A stretch of DNA of 52,569 nt, from the NCBI GenBank assembly GCA_003151275.1, contig PLXC01000016.1, positions 1 through 52,569 on the forward strand. Reading direction: 5' to 3'. This document shows positions 44,639 to 52,569 of the stretch, one piece after another (the first letter of the stretch is position 1; every line of letters starts with the position of its first letter). The position numbers and the translations under genes are program-made. Below the pieces are notes generated by a model. The model was not told the DNA's origin. It saw only the letters and a program-made list of their open reading frames with translations, and searched no databases. Origin of the DNA: Candidatus Melainabacteria bacterium. Its GTDB lineage: Bacteria > Cyanobacteriota > Vampirovibrionia > Obscuribacterales > Obscuribacteraceae.

Positions 44639-46927
44639 ATGCGATTAAATCTAAAACTATCACACAAAGGTTTGATCTTAGTTGCGGTGCCGCTCATTTT
44701 TGAAGTGATATTTTTGGCGACTTTGACATATTTATTGCGTCAGGCTGAAATTGAAGTTCAGAGACAAGTGCGTTCAAAGGCGATTATTTCGCAGGCTAAT
44801 ACATTATCCAAGCTGTTCTACGATGCCGGCGTGGCTATGGGTGGTTACTCGATCACCAAGAGTCCTTTGTTCAGCGACAGGTACGACAAGATCGTTCGCC
44901 AGATTCCGCAGGATTTGGATGAACTAAAAAACCTGGTCGGTGATAACCAGAGGCAACAACAAATCTTACAGAATTTGCAAGTAATCACTGTCACGGGCTT
45001 GAAAATTCTCGGAGAAGCTAAATCTGCAATTGATGACAATCGCGTGGATGTGGCGCAATTCAGAGCCAGACACATGTACAAAGAGATTCGCTCTCTGGCT
45101 GACAGATTGCAAGATGAATTGCGTGGACTGACTGAAGACGAAAGAAAAATTGAAAGCGAAGGTCCGGAAGCGCAAAATCGCAACAGAGCGATGGTAAAGA
45201 TCTATCTGGTAATCGGCGTTCTGCTCAATTTCTTAATAGCAGTCGCTCTGGCCCTTTATTTTAGCAGAGGGATCAGTCGACGCTTGAACGTGCTGACCGA
45301 CAACTCGATCCGCCTTGCAAGAGCCGAACCATTGAATCCAGCCCTCTCTGGAAGCGATGAAATCGCCCACTTGGACGGCGTTTTCCACAGCATGGCAGAA
45401 GCGCTCAACGAAGCAAGTCGAAAAGAAAGAGCAGTAATAGAAAATACCGCTGACGTGATTTGTTCAATTGACGTTGATGGAAAATTTGTTGCAGTTAGTC
45501 CTGCTTGCAATACGACTTGGGGTTATCGTCCAGACGAGTTGATGGGCAGGCGCTTTATCGAACTCGTAATTCCAGAAGATCATCAAGAGACTATTCGCGC
45601 CGTTAGAGCTGTGCGGGCAGAAAAAGGCAACACCGAATTTGAAAATCGCACTCGAAGAAAAGATGGTTCTATGGTGACCGTGCTCTGGTCTACATACTGG
45701 TCAGAATCAGAACGTTCGATGTTCTGCGTTGCCCACGACATTACCGAAAGAAAACTGGCCGAAGAAGCTACAAAAGCTTCTGAAAAAAGGATTCGCACAA
45801 TTATAGAAAACATGCTTGTTGGTCTGATCATTGTCACCAAGGAAGGTTTCATTGAGTCAATCAATCCAGCCAGTGAGCGCATGTTCGGCTTCCGCGCTGA
45901 AGAGATTGTTGGGCGCCACTTGCTTTGTCTTTTCCATGATTCCAAATTATTTAGTGAGAGAAGTCAAAGCGATACGCACAATTTTATGGAAAATCTATTC
46001 TCCAGATCGCTAAATAGAATCGGAGAGCTTGATGCTCTCAAAAAAAATGGCGAAGACTTTCCGATTGAAATTTCTTTGAGTGAGTTTGAAACGGCAGATG
46101 GATACAGGTATCTTGCCAACATCCTGGACGTTTCCGAAAGGCGTGAAGTTGAGCGACTGAAGAAAGAATTCGTTTCTACTGTCAGCCACGAATTGCGTAC
46201 TCCTCTAACCTCTATAAGAGGATCATTGACGTTGCTTTCCGTTGGTGCGCTCGGTGTTTTGCCTGAACAAGCCAAGAAAGTCGTCACCATTGCTGAAAGA
46301 AACACAATCCGTTTGATCACATTGATCAACGATATATTGGATATTGAAAAACTCGAGTCTGGAAAACTTGATATGGTTTTCGACACTATCTCGATGAACA
46401 ACGTCTTGGATCGCTCAGCAGAAGCCGTTCGAGCCTTTGCTGAACAAAACGGTATTCGCCTGGAAATGGTGCCAACCAACGCCAACGTTTATGCAGATGG
46501 AGATCGACTGGTACAGGTTCTCGTCAATCTTGTTTCAAACGCTGTCAAATTCTCGCCCAAAGGTGCAGCTGTAACGGTGTCCGTATCTGAGATTCCAAAC
46601 TGGATTGAAGTGAAGGTAACAGACAGGGGGCGTGGTATTCCTGCAAAGTACAAGAACTTGCTTTTCCAAAGATTCCAGCAAGTCGAAGCATCCGACGCCC
46701 GCAAGAAAGGCGGTACAGGTTTGGGACTAGCAATTTGCAAAGGCATTATTGAAGCGCATGGTGGCAACATCGGAGTTGATAGTGAAGAAGGGAAGGGCAG
46801 CGTCTTCTGGTTCCGCATTCCGCCCTCCCAACCTGTAGCCAAACCGGCGCTTCTGCAGACTCCTAGTGCACAAATTTCAGTTGGTGCTGCGATTCCAGCC
46901 AAGCCTGAAGAAAAGATGATTAGTTAA
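44639..46927 (+). CDS. Hybrid-sensing histidine kinase with extracytoplasmic, HAMP and two PAS domains
   Basis: 762 residues. The first transmembrane helix is at 11-32, followed by a helical periplasmic CHASE3-like sensor (about 35-185), a second helix (188-208), HAMP (about 209-260), PAS1 (about 262-370, ending HDITERK), PAS2 (about 382-500), and HisKA with His517 in VSTVSHELRTP. The ATPase domain has NLVSNAVKFS, DRGRGIPAKY, LFQRF and GTGLGLAICKG. It is an active sensor kinase reading an outside signal and probably an inside cofactor via PAS. No receiver is attached; two single receivers and an Hpt protein follow, which suggests a phosphorelay. Confidence 0.94.
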   Translation: MRLNLKLSHKGLILVAVPLIFEVIFLATLTYLLRQAEIEVQRQVRSKAIISQANTLSKLFYDAGVAMGGYSITKSPLFSDRYDKIVRQIPQDLDELKNLVGDNQRQQQILQNLQVITVTGLKILGEAKSAIDDNRVDVAQFRARHMYKEIRSLADRLQDELRGLTEDERKIESEGPEAQNRNRAMVKIYLVIGVLLNFLIAVALALYFSRGISRRLNVLTDNSIRLARAEPLNPALSGSDEIAHLDGVFHSMAEALNEASRKERAVIENTADVICSIDVDGKFVAVSPACNTTWGYRPDELMGRRFIELVIPEDHQETIRAVRAVRAEKGNTEFENRTRRKDGSMVTVLWSTYWSESERSMFCVAHDITERKLAEEATKASEKRIRTIIENMLVGLIIVTKEGFIESINPASERMFGFRAEEIVGRHLLCLFHDSKLFSERSQSDTHNFMENLFSRSLNRIGELDALKKNGEDFPIEISLSEFETADGYRYLANILDVSERREVERLKKEFVSTVSHELRTPLTSIRGSLTLLSVGALGVLPEQAKKVVTIAERNTIRLITLINDILDIEKLESGKLDMVFDTISMNNVLDRSAEAVRAFAEQNGIRLEMVPTNANVYADGDRLVQVLVNLVSNAVKFSPKGAAVTVSVSEIPNWIEVKVTDRGRGIPAKYKNLLFQRFQQVEASDARKKGGTGLGLAICKGIIEAHGGNIGVDSEEGKGSVFWFRIPPSQPVAKPALLQTPSAQISVGAAIPAKPEEKMIS

Positions 46928-46938
46928 ATGGGCGGGAT

Positions 46939-47198
46939 ATGCCGAGCCCTTTGCGGAGTCGGGCAGCTTCGCTGCAGTAGCCGAGCAGCTTGCGGAGTCG
47001 GGCAGCTTTGCTGCATAGACCCCACTAGTGTGCATAGGCGCTCCAAGGATAGACCCCACTAGTGTGCACAGGCTATCCTAGGATTATGCTGAGCAGCTTG
47101 CTGCATAAGCTATCCTAGGATTATGCCGAGCAGCTTGCTGCATAGGCTATCCTCGGATTATGCCGAGCAGCTTGCTGCACAGGCTATCCTAGGATAAG
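46939..47198. repeat. Mosaic intergenic repeat array (upstream-type), with 37-bp tandem units
   Basis: This occupies almost the whole gap between the kinase and first receiver genes. It has GAGTCGGGCAGCTT...GCTGCA modules twice, CCCCACTAGTGTGCA twice, then three consecutive 37-base units (47087-47123, 47124-47160, 47161-47197). Each unit holds GAGCAGCTTGCTGCA and TATCCTAGGATTA. The same modules occur at 3862-4080, before the other histidine kinase. Confidence 0.92.
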
Positions 47199-47245
47199 AT
47201 CAACAAGCTTGAGAGCCTAAATCAAGCCACCCAAAGGTAGCCAAC

Positions 47246-47647
47246 ATGAAGATTCTCATTATCGATGATGAAGAGGACACTCGCAGTATCGCGAGTATGA
47301 GCCTCGGATTGCTAGGTGGTGCAGATGTGATTGAAGCCGCCAGTGGCAAAGAGGGGTTAGTGAAGGCAGCTGAAGAACTGCCTGACGTAATTATTTTGGA
47401 TTTGATGATGCCTGAAATGGACGGCGCTCAAACTCTTACTAACTTGCGCAAAAATCCAGTAACCGAAAATATCCCCGTCATCTTTCTAACTGTCAGAGGA
47501 ATGTTTGAGGAATTCGATAAGCTAAAAGAGCTAGGCGCACTTGCCGTGTTGACGAAACCGTTTGACCCCACTCTTTTGACCAATCAAATAATAGACATTT
47601 TGAAGGCTAATTCTGCGCTAAAACCCGAAGCCGGTCAGAAGGATTAG
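47246..47647 (+). CDS. Single-domain response regulator (CheY-like)
   Basis: 133 residues, receiver domain only. The acidic pair is D7/D8, the phospho-acceptor is Asp52 (VIILDLMMPEMDG), and a Thr and the conserved Lys are in FLTVRG and LTKPFDP. With no output domain it should shuttle phosphate or work by protein contact. It is a close paralogue of the next gene, with the same LIIDDEEDTRSIA start and LTKPFDPT end, and lies 50 bases upstream of it: a tandem duplication. Confidence 0.93.
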   Translation: MKILIIDDEEDTRSIASMSLGLLGGADVIEAASGKEGLVKAAEELPDVIILDLMMPEMDGAQTLTNLRKNPVTENIPVIFLTVRGMFEEFDKLKELGALAVLTKPFDPTLLTNQIIDILKANSALKPEAGQKD

Positions 47648-47697
47648 ATTCCATTGCCGGGTATATCTTAATTCTAAAGACAAAGTAGGAGCGGACA

Positions 47698-48063
47698 ATG
47701 AAAGTTCTCATCATCGACGATGAAGAAGATACAAGATCAATTGCAGCCATGAGCTTAAGCATCCTAGGTGGACTTGAAGTCTTGGAAGCTGACAGTGGAC
47801 AAGATGGAATTTCTAAAGCTGAAGCTGAGCAGCCCGATGTGATCTTGCTTGATATGATGATGCCGGTTATGGATGGGTCCGAAACTCTCGTTGCTTTGCA
47901 AGCGAATGCGGGCACTAAAAATATTCCGGTCATATTTCTCACGGCCAAAGCGATGACCAGCGAGATTGAAAAACTAAAACGAATGGGCGCTGTCGGGGTG
48001 CTCACTAAACCATTCGATCCGACGATTCTGGCGAACCAAGTCCGCGCTATATTAGAGGGCTGA
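47698..48063 (+). CDS. Single-domain response regulator (CheY-like), paralogue of preceding gene
   Basis: 121 residues. Receiver only: D7/D8, Asp52 in VILLDMMMPVMDG, FLTAKAM, and LTKPFDPTILANQ. AGGAG precedes the ATG. The Hpt-GGDEF gene begins eight bases after its stop, so the three genes form one unit with the upstream kinase. Divergence between the two copies is concentrated on surface helices, consistent with different partners. Confidence 0.93.
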   Translation: MKVLIIDDEEDTRSIAAMSLSILGGLEVLEADSGQDGISKAEAEQPDVILLDMMMPVMDGSETLVALQANAGTKNIPVIFLTAKAMTSEIEKLKRMGAVGVLTKPFDPTILANQVRAILEG

Positions 48064-48071
48064 GCGATAAG

Positions 48072-49733
48072 ATGCAGGCCTGGTCTCAAACTTTTGGTCA
48101 ACTCAAAGAGCAGTATATTCGTCGTTCTTCTGAACGTATTGGCAAGATCATCGAGATGCTTTCGCAATTGGCCCAAAATCCTTCTAATGCTGAAGTGATT
48201 GAGCAATTGAGCCGGCAATTTCATTGGCTTGCCGGTTCAGGCAGTATGTATGGTTATCCCTCTGTTTCTGCGATGGGATCAGAAGGCGAAGATTATTGCA
48301 ATAAACTTTTGCGTGATAGTGCTCGACCGCCAAAGGCTGATGTCGATAAACTCAAGACGCTGCTCAATCAACTAGCCAATGAGTTCACTGTCAATGATGA
48401 TGCTGCTGAGACAACAAACCTCGGCAGTAGCAGAGGCGGTCTGGGTCGTTCTGAAATTGTCATTATCGATGAGAACCAAACTGATCTTTCATTGTTGTGT
48501 AAGTTAGTCGAAGAAGGCGGGATGACCTTCCGGACCGCGCGCACAATGGCGACTGGAATCAACGAGTTGGTCAGAGAAATGCCGGATGGATTGATCGTCG
48601 AAATCCCTCTGCCTGATGGCGATGCATATGAGCTTGTAGAGCACGTTAGGACACTTCCGGGCGGTGAAGACATAGCGATCATCATCGTCAGTAAGCAAAC
48701 TGGTTTCCTCGACAAAGTCCGCTCTATCCACTGCGGTGCTGATGCTCACTTTGAAAAACCTGTCGACATGAAGGCGATGTTGCGCAGAATGCGTTATCTG
48801 CTGGATAAGCGAAGGCAGGAAGCGCCACGTATTCTGTCCGTGGAAGATGATCCAGATCAAGCTGCTTTCATTCGTGCATTTCTAGAATCCGCTGGCTATC
48901 AGGTTCGCACCTGCACTGATCCGAAAAACTTTGATTCATTTATTTCGTCATTCAATCCAGATCTTGTTCTCCTGGATGTGATGTTGCCAGGTATGACGGG
49001 CTACGAACTGGCCAGGTATCTCAGACAAGACGAGCGCCACGCGACGCTTCCCGTTGTTTTTCTGACGACGCAGGGAAACATCGAAGCGCGCATTGAAGCG
49101 GCGCGCTCTGGTGGTGATGATCACCTTGTCAAACCGGTTCCGCCTGCACTGCTGCTTTCGAGTGTCTCCGCGCGGCTTGAACGCTCGCGATTTTTGAAAA
49201 CACTTTTGCACAAAGATGGATTAACGAACTTACTCAACCACTCCTCTTTCATGGAACAAGCGCAAATGACGATTGCGCAACAGAAACGCAAGTCCAGCTT
49301 TACTGCATTGATCCTTATTGATGTGGATTATTTCCGATCGATCAATGAACGACATGGATATCCAGGCGGCGACAAGGTTCTTGTTGCGCTTTCATTGTTA
49401 TTGCGGAAGCGGCTCAGGCAGAGCGATATCATCGGTCGTTACGGTGGAGACGAATTTGGCATTATTGCCGAGGGCATTGACGAACAAGAAGCGCTGACTC
49501 TGGCGGCGCGTTTGCTTGCTGATTTCGCTGCCACTAGCCATTCAACGCCATTGCATGCCGGCTTCTTTGCTACATGCAGCGCCGGCATAAGTGTTTTGGA
49601 TTCGAAAAGTATGGATCTGGATAAATGGATGCAATCTGCTTTTAGTGCGCTTGCAGCTGCCAAGCAAGGCGGACGCAACTGTGCAATGGCCGCGCAAGGC
49701 GCAACTTTCATTAAAGCAAGTCCAGTGAGCTAG
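48072..49733 (+). CDS. Hpt-REC-REC-GGDEF diguanylate cyclase
   Basis: 553 residues. The histidine phosphotransfer domain (1-105) has His51 in QFHWLAGSGSMYG. REC1 (about 128-240) is degenerate: the phospho-acceptor position is Glu177 (GLIVEIPLPDG). REC2 (about 253-370) is intact with Asp302 (VLLDVMLPG) and the LVKPV Lys. The GGDEF domain (about 380-545) has the active-site GGDEF at 458-462 and the inhibitory-site RxxD at R449-D452, so it should make c-di-GMP with product inhibition. Phosphate may pass from the upstream kinase through the single receivers and the Hpt domain to REC2. The Glu in REC1 may mimic a permanently phosphorylated state. Confidence 0.93.
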   Translation: MQAWSQTFGQLKEQYIRRSSERIGKIIEMLSQLAQNPSNAEVIEQLSRQFHWLAGSGSMYGYPSVSAMGSEGEDYCNKLLRDSARPPKADVDKLKTLLNQLANEFTVNDDAAETTNLGSSRGGLGRSEIVIIDENQTDLSLLCKLVEEGGMTFRTARTMATGINELVREMPDGLIVEIPLPDGDAYELVEHVRTLPGGEDIAIIIVSKQTGFLDKVRSIHCGADAHFEKPVDMKAMLRRMRYLLDKRRQEAPRILSVEDDPDQAAFIRAFLESAGYQVRTCTDPKNFDSFISSFNPDLVLLDVMLPGMTGYELARYLRQDERHATLPVVFLTTQGNIEARIEAARSGGDDHLVKPVPPALLLSSVSARLERSRFLKTLLHKDGLTNLLNHSSFMEQAQMTIAQQKRKSSFTALILIDVDYFRSINERHGYPGGDKVLVALSLLLRKRLRQSDIIGRYGGDEFGIIAEGIDEQEALTLAARLLADFAATSHSTPLHAGFFATCSAGISVLDSKSMDLDKWMQSAFSALAAAKQGGRNCAMAAQGATFIKASPVS

Positions 49734-49746
49734 TTACAAACTCGGT

Positions 49747-50070
49747 GTGTGGATCAGACTATGTGCGGATCCTAAGATGTGCGGATCCGAAGCTGCGTGT
49801 GGATCAGACAATGTGCGGATCCGAAGATGTGTGGATCCGAAGATGTGTGGATCCGATGGTTTCGATAGCTAATAGGAAATGGAGGCCGGGTCTCCAGACT
49901 CGCCTAGATACGTGATTATAGGCGGCTGAGGACAGCCGCGCTCCATTTCGATTTGGACGGATCAGACTATGCGCGAATCCGATTTGTAACGGATCCAATT
50001 GGGGGCGGATTCGATTATTACTATTCGGATCCGATTGTGTGCGGAGCAGATAAAGTACGGATCCGCAGAC
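49747..50070. repeat. GGATCCGAAGATGTG-type repeat array in two blocks
   Basis: The 454-base gap before gpsA is largely repetitive. Block 1 (49747-49860) has seven units of consensus ATGTGCGGATCCGAAG with variants GGATCAGAC. Block 2 (49956-50070) has looser copies (CGGATCCGATTGTG, GGATTCGATT). It is related by the GGATCCGA core to the array at 27155-27330. Between the blocks lies a folded element at 49876-49949. Confidence 0.88.
49876..49949. other. Multi-hairpin element closed by a 9-bp stem
   Basis: GAAATGGAG (49876-49884) pairs with CTCCATTTC (49941-49949). Inside, CGCCTA (49901-49906) can pair with TAGGCG (49919-49924), and GCGGCT (49922-49927) with AGCCGC (49934-49939). The last two stems share three bases and so partly exclude each other. 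A small GTC/GAC hairpin lies near 49890. It may be a folded repeat unit or an RNA element. Confidence 0.5.
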
Positions 50071-50187
50071 CTCAGATCTTACGCCACCGTATGCGGTGCA
50101 TTATCGCGATGGCTGCAAAGGGGCTTTCAAGAGTGTAGAATAAACAACTCAAATAGTAGTTTCCACCGATCAAGTGAGTCGGCAAAA

Positions 50188-51183
50188 ATGAACAATGTTG
50201 CCGTGCTTGGCGCGGGCAGTTGGGGATCGACACTAAGCTGGATGCTGGCAAATGCCGGGCGAAACGTCCGGCTGTGGACTCAGGATGAGGCGAAAGCTGA
50301 GCGCATCAATTCGACTCACCTGATCGAGCGGCCGCTGAAAATTGAGATTCCCCATCAGGTCGTCGCCTCCAGTGACCTTGGCGAATCTGTCTCGGATGCA
50401 GATGTCATTTTGTTTTGCTGCACCTCCCAGTCAATGCGTAGCTTGGCCGAACGTCTCAAGCCTCACCTGGCGACAAGTCGCGCCACCGTGATCGTCAGCG
50501 CTGTAAAGGGATTAGAGCTGTCCACTTTGAAGCGCATGTCGGAAGTGATTTCCGATGTACTGCCTGAATTGCCAGTATGTTCTCTTTCGGGACCAAATCT
50601 GGCTGCTGAAATTTTGCTGGGATTACCGACCGCTTCTGTGATTGCATGCGCGAATATAGGCGTCGCCCTTTCCGTGCAAAAGGTGGTCAGTCTGCCGGGC
50701 TTCCGTGTTTACTCCAATGACGACCAGATTGGAGTGGAGCTAGGCGGCACACTCAAGAACGTCATCGCCATCGCGGCGGGCGCATCTGACGGGTTACAAC
50801 TGGGAAGCAACGCAAAAGCTGCTTTGTTAACTCGCGGCTTGGCTGAGATGACAAGACTAGCTGTCCGCCTTGGCGCCAAACCCATCACGCTGGCAGGATT
50901 GGCTGGCATGGGCGATCTCTTTGCGACCTGTGCGGGTCCAGTCAGTCGAAATTACCGATTGGGAATGGAGTTTGCGCAGGGTAAACAATTAGAAGAAGTG
51001 TTGACTGGATTGGAAGCATTTGCCGAGGGCGTACCTACTGCCGAGGCGGTTTGTGAACTTTCTAAACGGCTTGGACTCGAACTTCCCATAGCTGAGCAAG
51101 TTGATGCTGCTTTGAAAGGTAAAACTACTCCCAAAGGGGCGATAATGACGCTGATGGGGCGGCCCCCGTCAAGCGAGTATTAG
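50188..51183 (+). CDS. gpsA: NAD(P)-dependent glycerol-3-phosphate dehydrogenase
   Basis: 331 residues from the ATG at 50188; the frame opens at 49999, but the extra 63 residues come from the repeat region and precede the Rossmann motif, so they are not coding. NVAVLGAGSWGSTLS is the nucleotide-binding start. SLSGPNLAAEI is the substrate loop, and GGTLKNVIAIAAGASDGLQLGSNAKAALLTRGLAEM carries the catalytic Lys. It makes sn-glycerol-3-phosphate for phospholipid synthesis. The glycosyltransferase gene starts ten bases downstream. Confidence 0.97.
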   Translation: MNNVAVLGAGSWGSTLSWMLANAGRNVRLWTQDEAKAERINSTHLIERPLKIEIPHQVVASSDLGESVSDADVILFCCTSQSMRSLAERLKPHLATSRATVIVSAVKGLELSTLKRMSEVISDVLPELPVCSLSGPNLAAEILLGLPTASVIACANIGVALSVQKVVSLPGFRVYSNDDQIGVELGGTLKNVIAIAAGASDGLQLGSNAKAALLTRGLAEMTRLAVRLGAKPITLAGLAGMGDLFATCAGPVSRNYRLGMEFAQGKQLEEVLTGLEAFAEGVPTAEAVCELSKRLGLELPIAEQVDAALKGKTTPKGAIMTLMGRPPSSEY

Positions 51184-51193
51184 GAGACTAAAA

Positions 51194-52459
51194 GTGACGA
51201 AGCGCGTTTTGATGCTGTCGTGGGAGTATCCTCCCCGTGTAATCGGTGGATTGGCAAGAGTAGTTTGGGCGTTATCCAAAGAGATTGCGGCTGCAGGTTG
51301 GGAAGTTCACGTGGTCACAGCCGATCATCCCGGCACTTACGAGCACGAGATGGATGGCTTAGTGCATGTGCATCGCGTCAAAACTCAAACCGATCCCAAC
51401 CCCGATTTTCTAAGCTGGGTAAACCGTTTAAACTTCGGACTTCTGCAATATGCGATTCAATTGCATCGCAAGAATCCTTTCGACATTATTCACGCGCATG
51501 ATTGGATGGTTACGGACTCAGCCTGGGTTATGAAGTCTGGATTTGGTGTGCCTGTCATTGCCACCATGCATGCAACTGAAGCGGGACGCATGACTGGCGT
51601 GCATACCGAAATGCAAAACTACATCCATCAAGCTGAATGGCGGTTGACTTTCGAATCGTGGGAAGTGATCGTCAACAGTCAGCATATGCACGCAGAATTG
51701 CAGCGTTTGTTTGGCATGCCGAAAGACAAAATTGTCGTTATTCCAAATGGCACCGATCCTGAAATTTTTGATTTTGAATTTGATCCCAAGCCTTTGCGCA
51801 ATAGATACGCTGCACCGCATGAACCGATAATTCTTTTCGTTGGCCGATTGGTTCAAGAAAAGGGTGTGCAGATTATGTTTAACGCCGCTCCTGCAGTTAT
51901 TTCTGAATTTCCGGGCGCCAAATTCTTGATCGTCGGAACCGGCTACCACATGGAAGAATTGAGAAGACAGGCTTACGCGTTGGGCATTGACCATCATGTT
52001 CGCTTCCTCGGGTACGTCAGTGACGATGATCTCAAGCATTTGTACAAAGTGGCCGACATCGTGTGCATACCAAGCTTGTATGAGCCATTCGGGATCGTTG
52101 CTCTGGAAGGAATGGCGGCCAATGTGCCAGTCGTCACGTCAGATAGTGGTGGACTGACGGACTTCGTCGAACACATGGTGACAGGATTGACGACTTACGC
52201 AGGTGATGCCGGAAGCTTAGCTTGGGGACTTCTCGAAGTCTTGCGCAATCCCGATCTGGCAAGTCGGCTGAGAAAAGATGCATACGAAAAAGTTCGACAC
52301 ATCTATAACTGGAAAGTGATCGCCAAGCGAACTCTTGAGGTTTATGAAAAGGTGATGATTGAGGCGTCTCAAATTGGCAGCGATGGAGTTGCATCCACTC
52401 CCGCTGCACCAACTGCAGTGGCAGCTCCAGCTTTGTCGCCGATCAAGCGCGTCAAGTAA
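51194..52459 (+). CDS. GT4-family glycosyltransferase (glycogen-synthase-like GT-B fold)
   Basis: 421 residues from a GTG preceded by TTAGGAGAC. GT-B fold: N-terminal MLSWEYPPRVIGGLARVVWAL, acceptor-side FDIIHAHDWM, C-terminal nucleotide-sugar site FVGRLVQEKGVQ and the EPFGIVALEG motif (E-x7-E). It resembles bacterial maltose-1-phosphate or glycogen synthase-like GT4 enzymes, but sucrose or lipid glycosyltransferases are also possible; donor and acceptor cannot be read from sequence. The C-terminal tail is Ala/Pro-rich. It is followed after 39 bases by a sugar nucleotidyltransferase gene, which may supply its donor. Confidence 0.9.
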   Translation: MTKRVLMLSWEYPPRVIGGLARVVWALSKEIAAAGWEVHVVTADHPGTYEHEMDGLVHVHRVKTQTDPNPDFLSWVNRLNFGLLQYAIQLHRKNPFDIIHAHDWMVTDSAWVMKSGFGVPVIATMHATEAGRMTGVHTEMQNYIHQAEWRLTFESWEVIVNSQHMHAELQRLFGMPKDKIVVIPNGTDPEIFDFEFDPKPLRNRYAAPHEPIILFVGRLVQEKGVQIMFNAAPAVISEFPGAKFLIVGTGYHMEELRRQAYALGIDHHVRFLGYVSDDDLKHLYKVADIVCIPSLYEPFGIVALEGMAANVPVVTSDSGGLTDFVEHMVTGLTTYAGDAGSLAWGLLEVLRNPDLASRLRKDAYEKVRHIYNWKVIAKRTLEVYEKVMIEASQIGSDGVASTPAAPTAVAAPALSPIKRVK

Positions 52460-52498
52460 ACGTAATTTACGATCAAATAATTTGCGAGGGAAGAGGAA

Positions 52499-52569
52499 AT
52501 GAAAGCGGTAATCATGGCTGGTGGTTCAGGAACTCGGTTGCGACCGTTGACCAGTAATTTGCCTAAGCC
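52499..52569 (+). CDS. Sugar-nucleotidyltransferase, N-terminal fragment
   Basis: Only 23 codons are inside the window. They read MKAVIMAGGSGTRLRPLT, the nucleotide-binding signature of sugar-1-phosphate nucleotidyltransferases such as mannose-1-phosphate guanylyltransferase or glucose-1-phosphate thymidylyltransferase. AGAGGA lies just upstream of the ATG. The rest lies outside the window, so the substrate is unknown. Confidence 0.85.
   Translation, partial: MKAVIMAGGSGTRLRPLTSNLPK

Noticed and set aside
49999..50187. N-terminal extension of GpsA
   Set aside because: The extension is translated repeat DNA and precedes the Rossmann glycine motif, which begins right after the Met at 50188.

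Overview
The window looks chromosomal and bacterial. The best guess from content is a non-photosynthetic relative of cyanobacteria (Melainabacteria/Vampirovibrionia, Obscuribacterales-like). The reasons are a Cyanobacteria-like PolA and PurA, a futalosine-pathway MqnC, several Tad-type envelope proteins, Hanks-type kinases with leucine-rich repeats, many TPR/NHL/thioredoxin secreted proteins, and heavy use of TTG and GTG starts. This assignment is inference from protein character, not from a search.

Layout. 1-3100 (minus strand): a protein cut by the window edge, a PDZ protein and a secreted protein of unknown role. 3104-7430: an OmpR-type regulator divergent from an 8-TM histidine kinase, which overlaps a thioredoxin-NHL lipoprotein gene. 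7505-10550: a P1B-type metal ATPase with an RcnR/FrmR-type repressor, a G-tract operator, and a divergent outer-membrane-like gene without an export signal. 10830-11828: a zinc-ribbon plus winged-helix protein. 11928-17327: polA behind a PafA-like phosphatase, then a phasin-like gene. 17425-20990: a TadG-like protein divergent from a TPR protein. 21064-25690: purA, holB, a membrane TPR protein and a CbpA-type co-chaperone. 25926-28466: mqnC and a TPR-thioredoxin-coiled-coil protein. 28478-34200: pseudokinase, kinase-LRR and TadG-like genes in tandem, with a divergent TadE gene. 34433-37214: rplA, rplK, nusG, secE, tRNA-Trp and rpmG (minus strand). 37482-40951: peptide ABC transporter binding protein and two permeases without ATPases. 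41556-43388: an ABC-F (Uup) gene after a 600-base structured non-coding stretch. 43692-49733: a secreted protein, a PAS histidine kinase, two tandem single receivers and an Hpt-REC-REC-GGDEF protein, apparently one phosphorelay ending in c-di-GMP. 50188-52569: gpsA, a GT4 glycosyltransferase and the start of a sugar nucleotidyltransferase.

The most distinctive non-coding feature is three families of intergenic repeats. A palindrome with core TTTTTACCGATATCGGTAAAAA lies downstream of genes. A mosaic family (CACTAGTG, TATCCTAGGATA and GCAGCTTGCTGC modules) lies upstream of genes. GGATCCGA-based arrays precede two genes. The most distinctive protein-level features are the kinase/pseudokinase/Tad cluster, the P-type ATPase with ACG in place of CPC, and the phosphorelay with a degenerate receiver.
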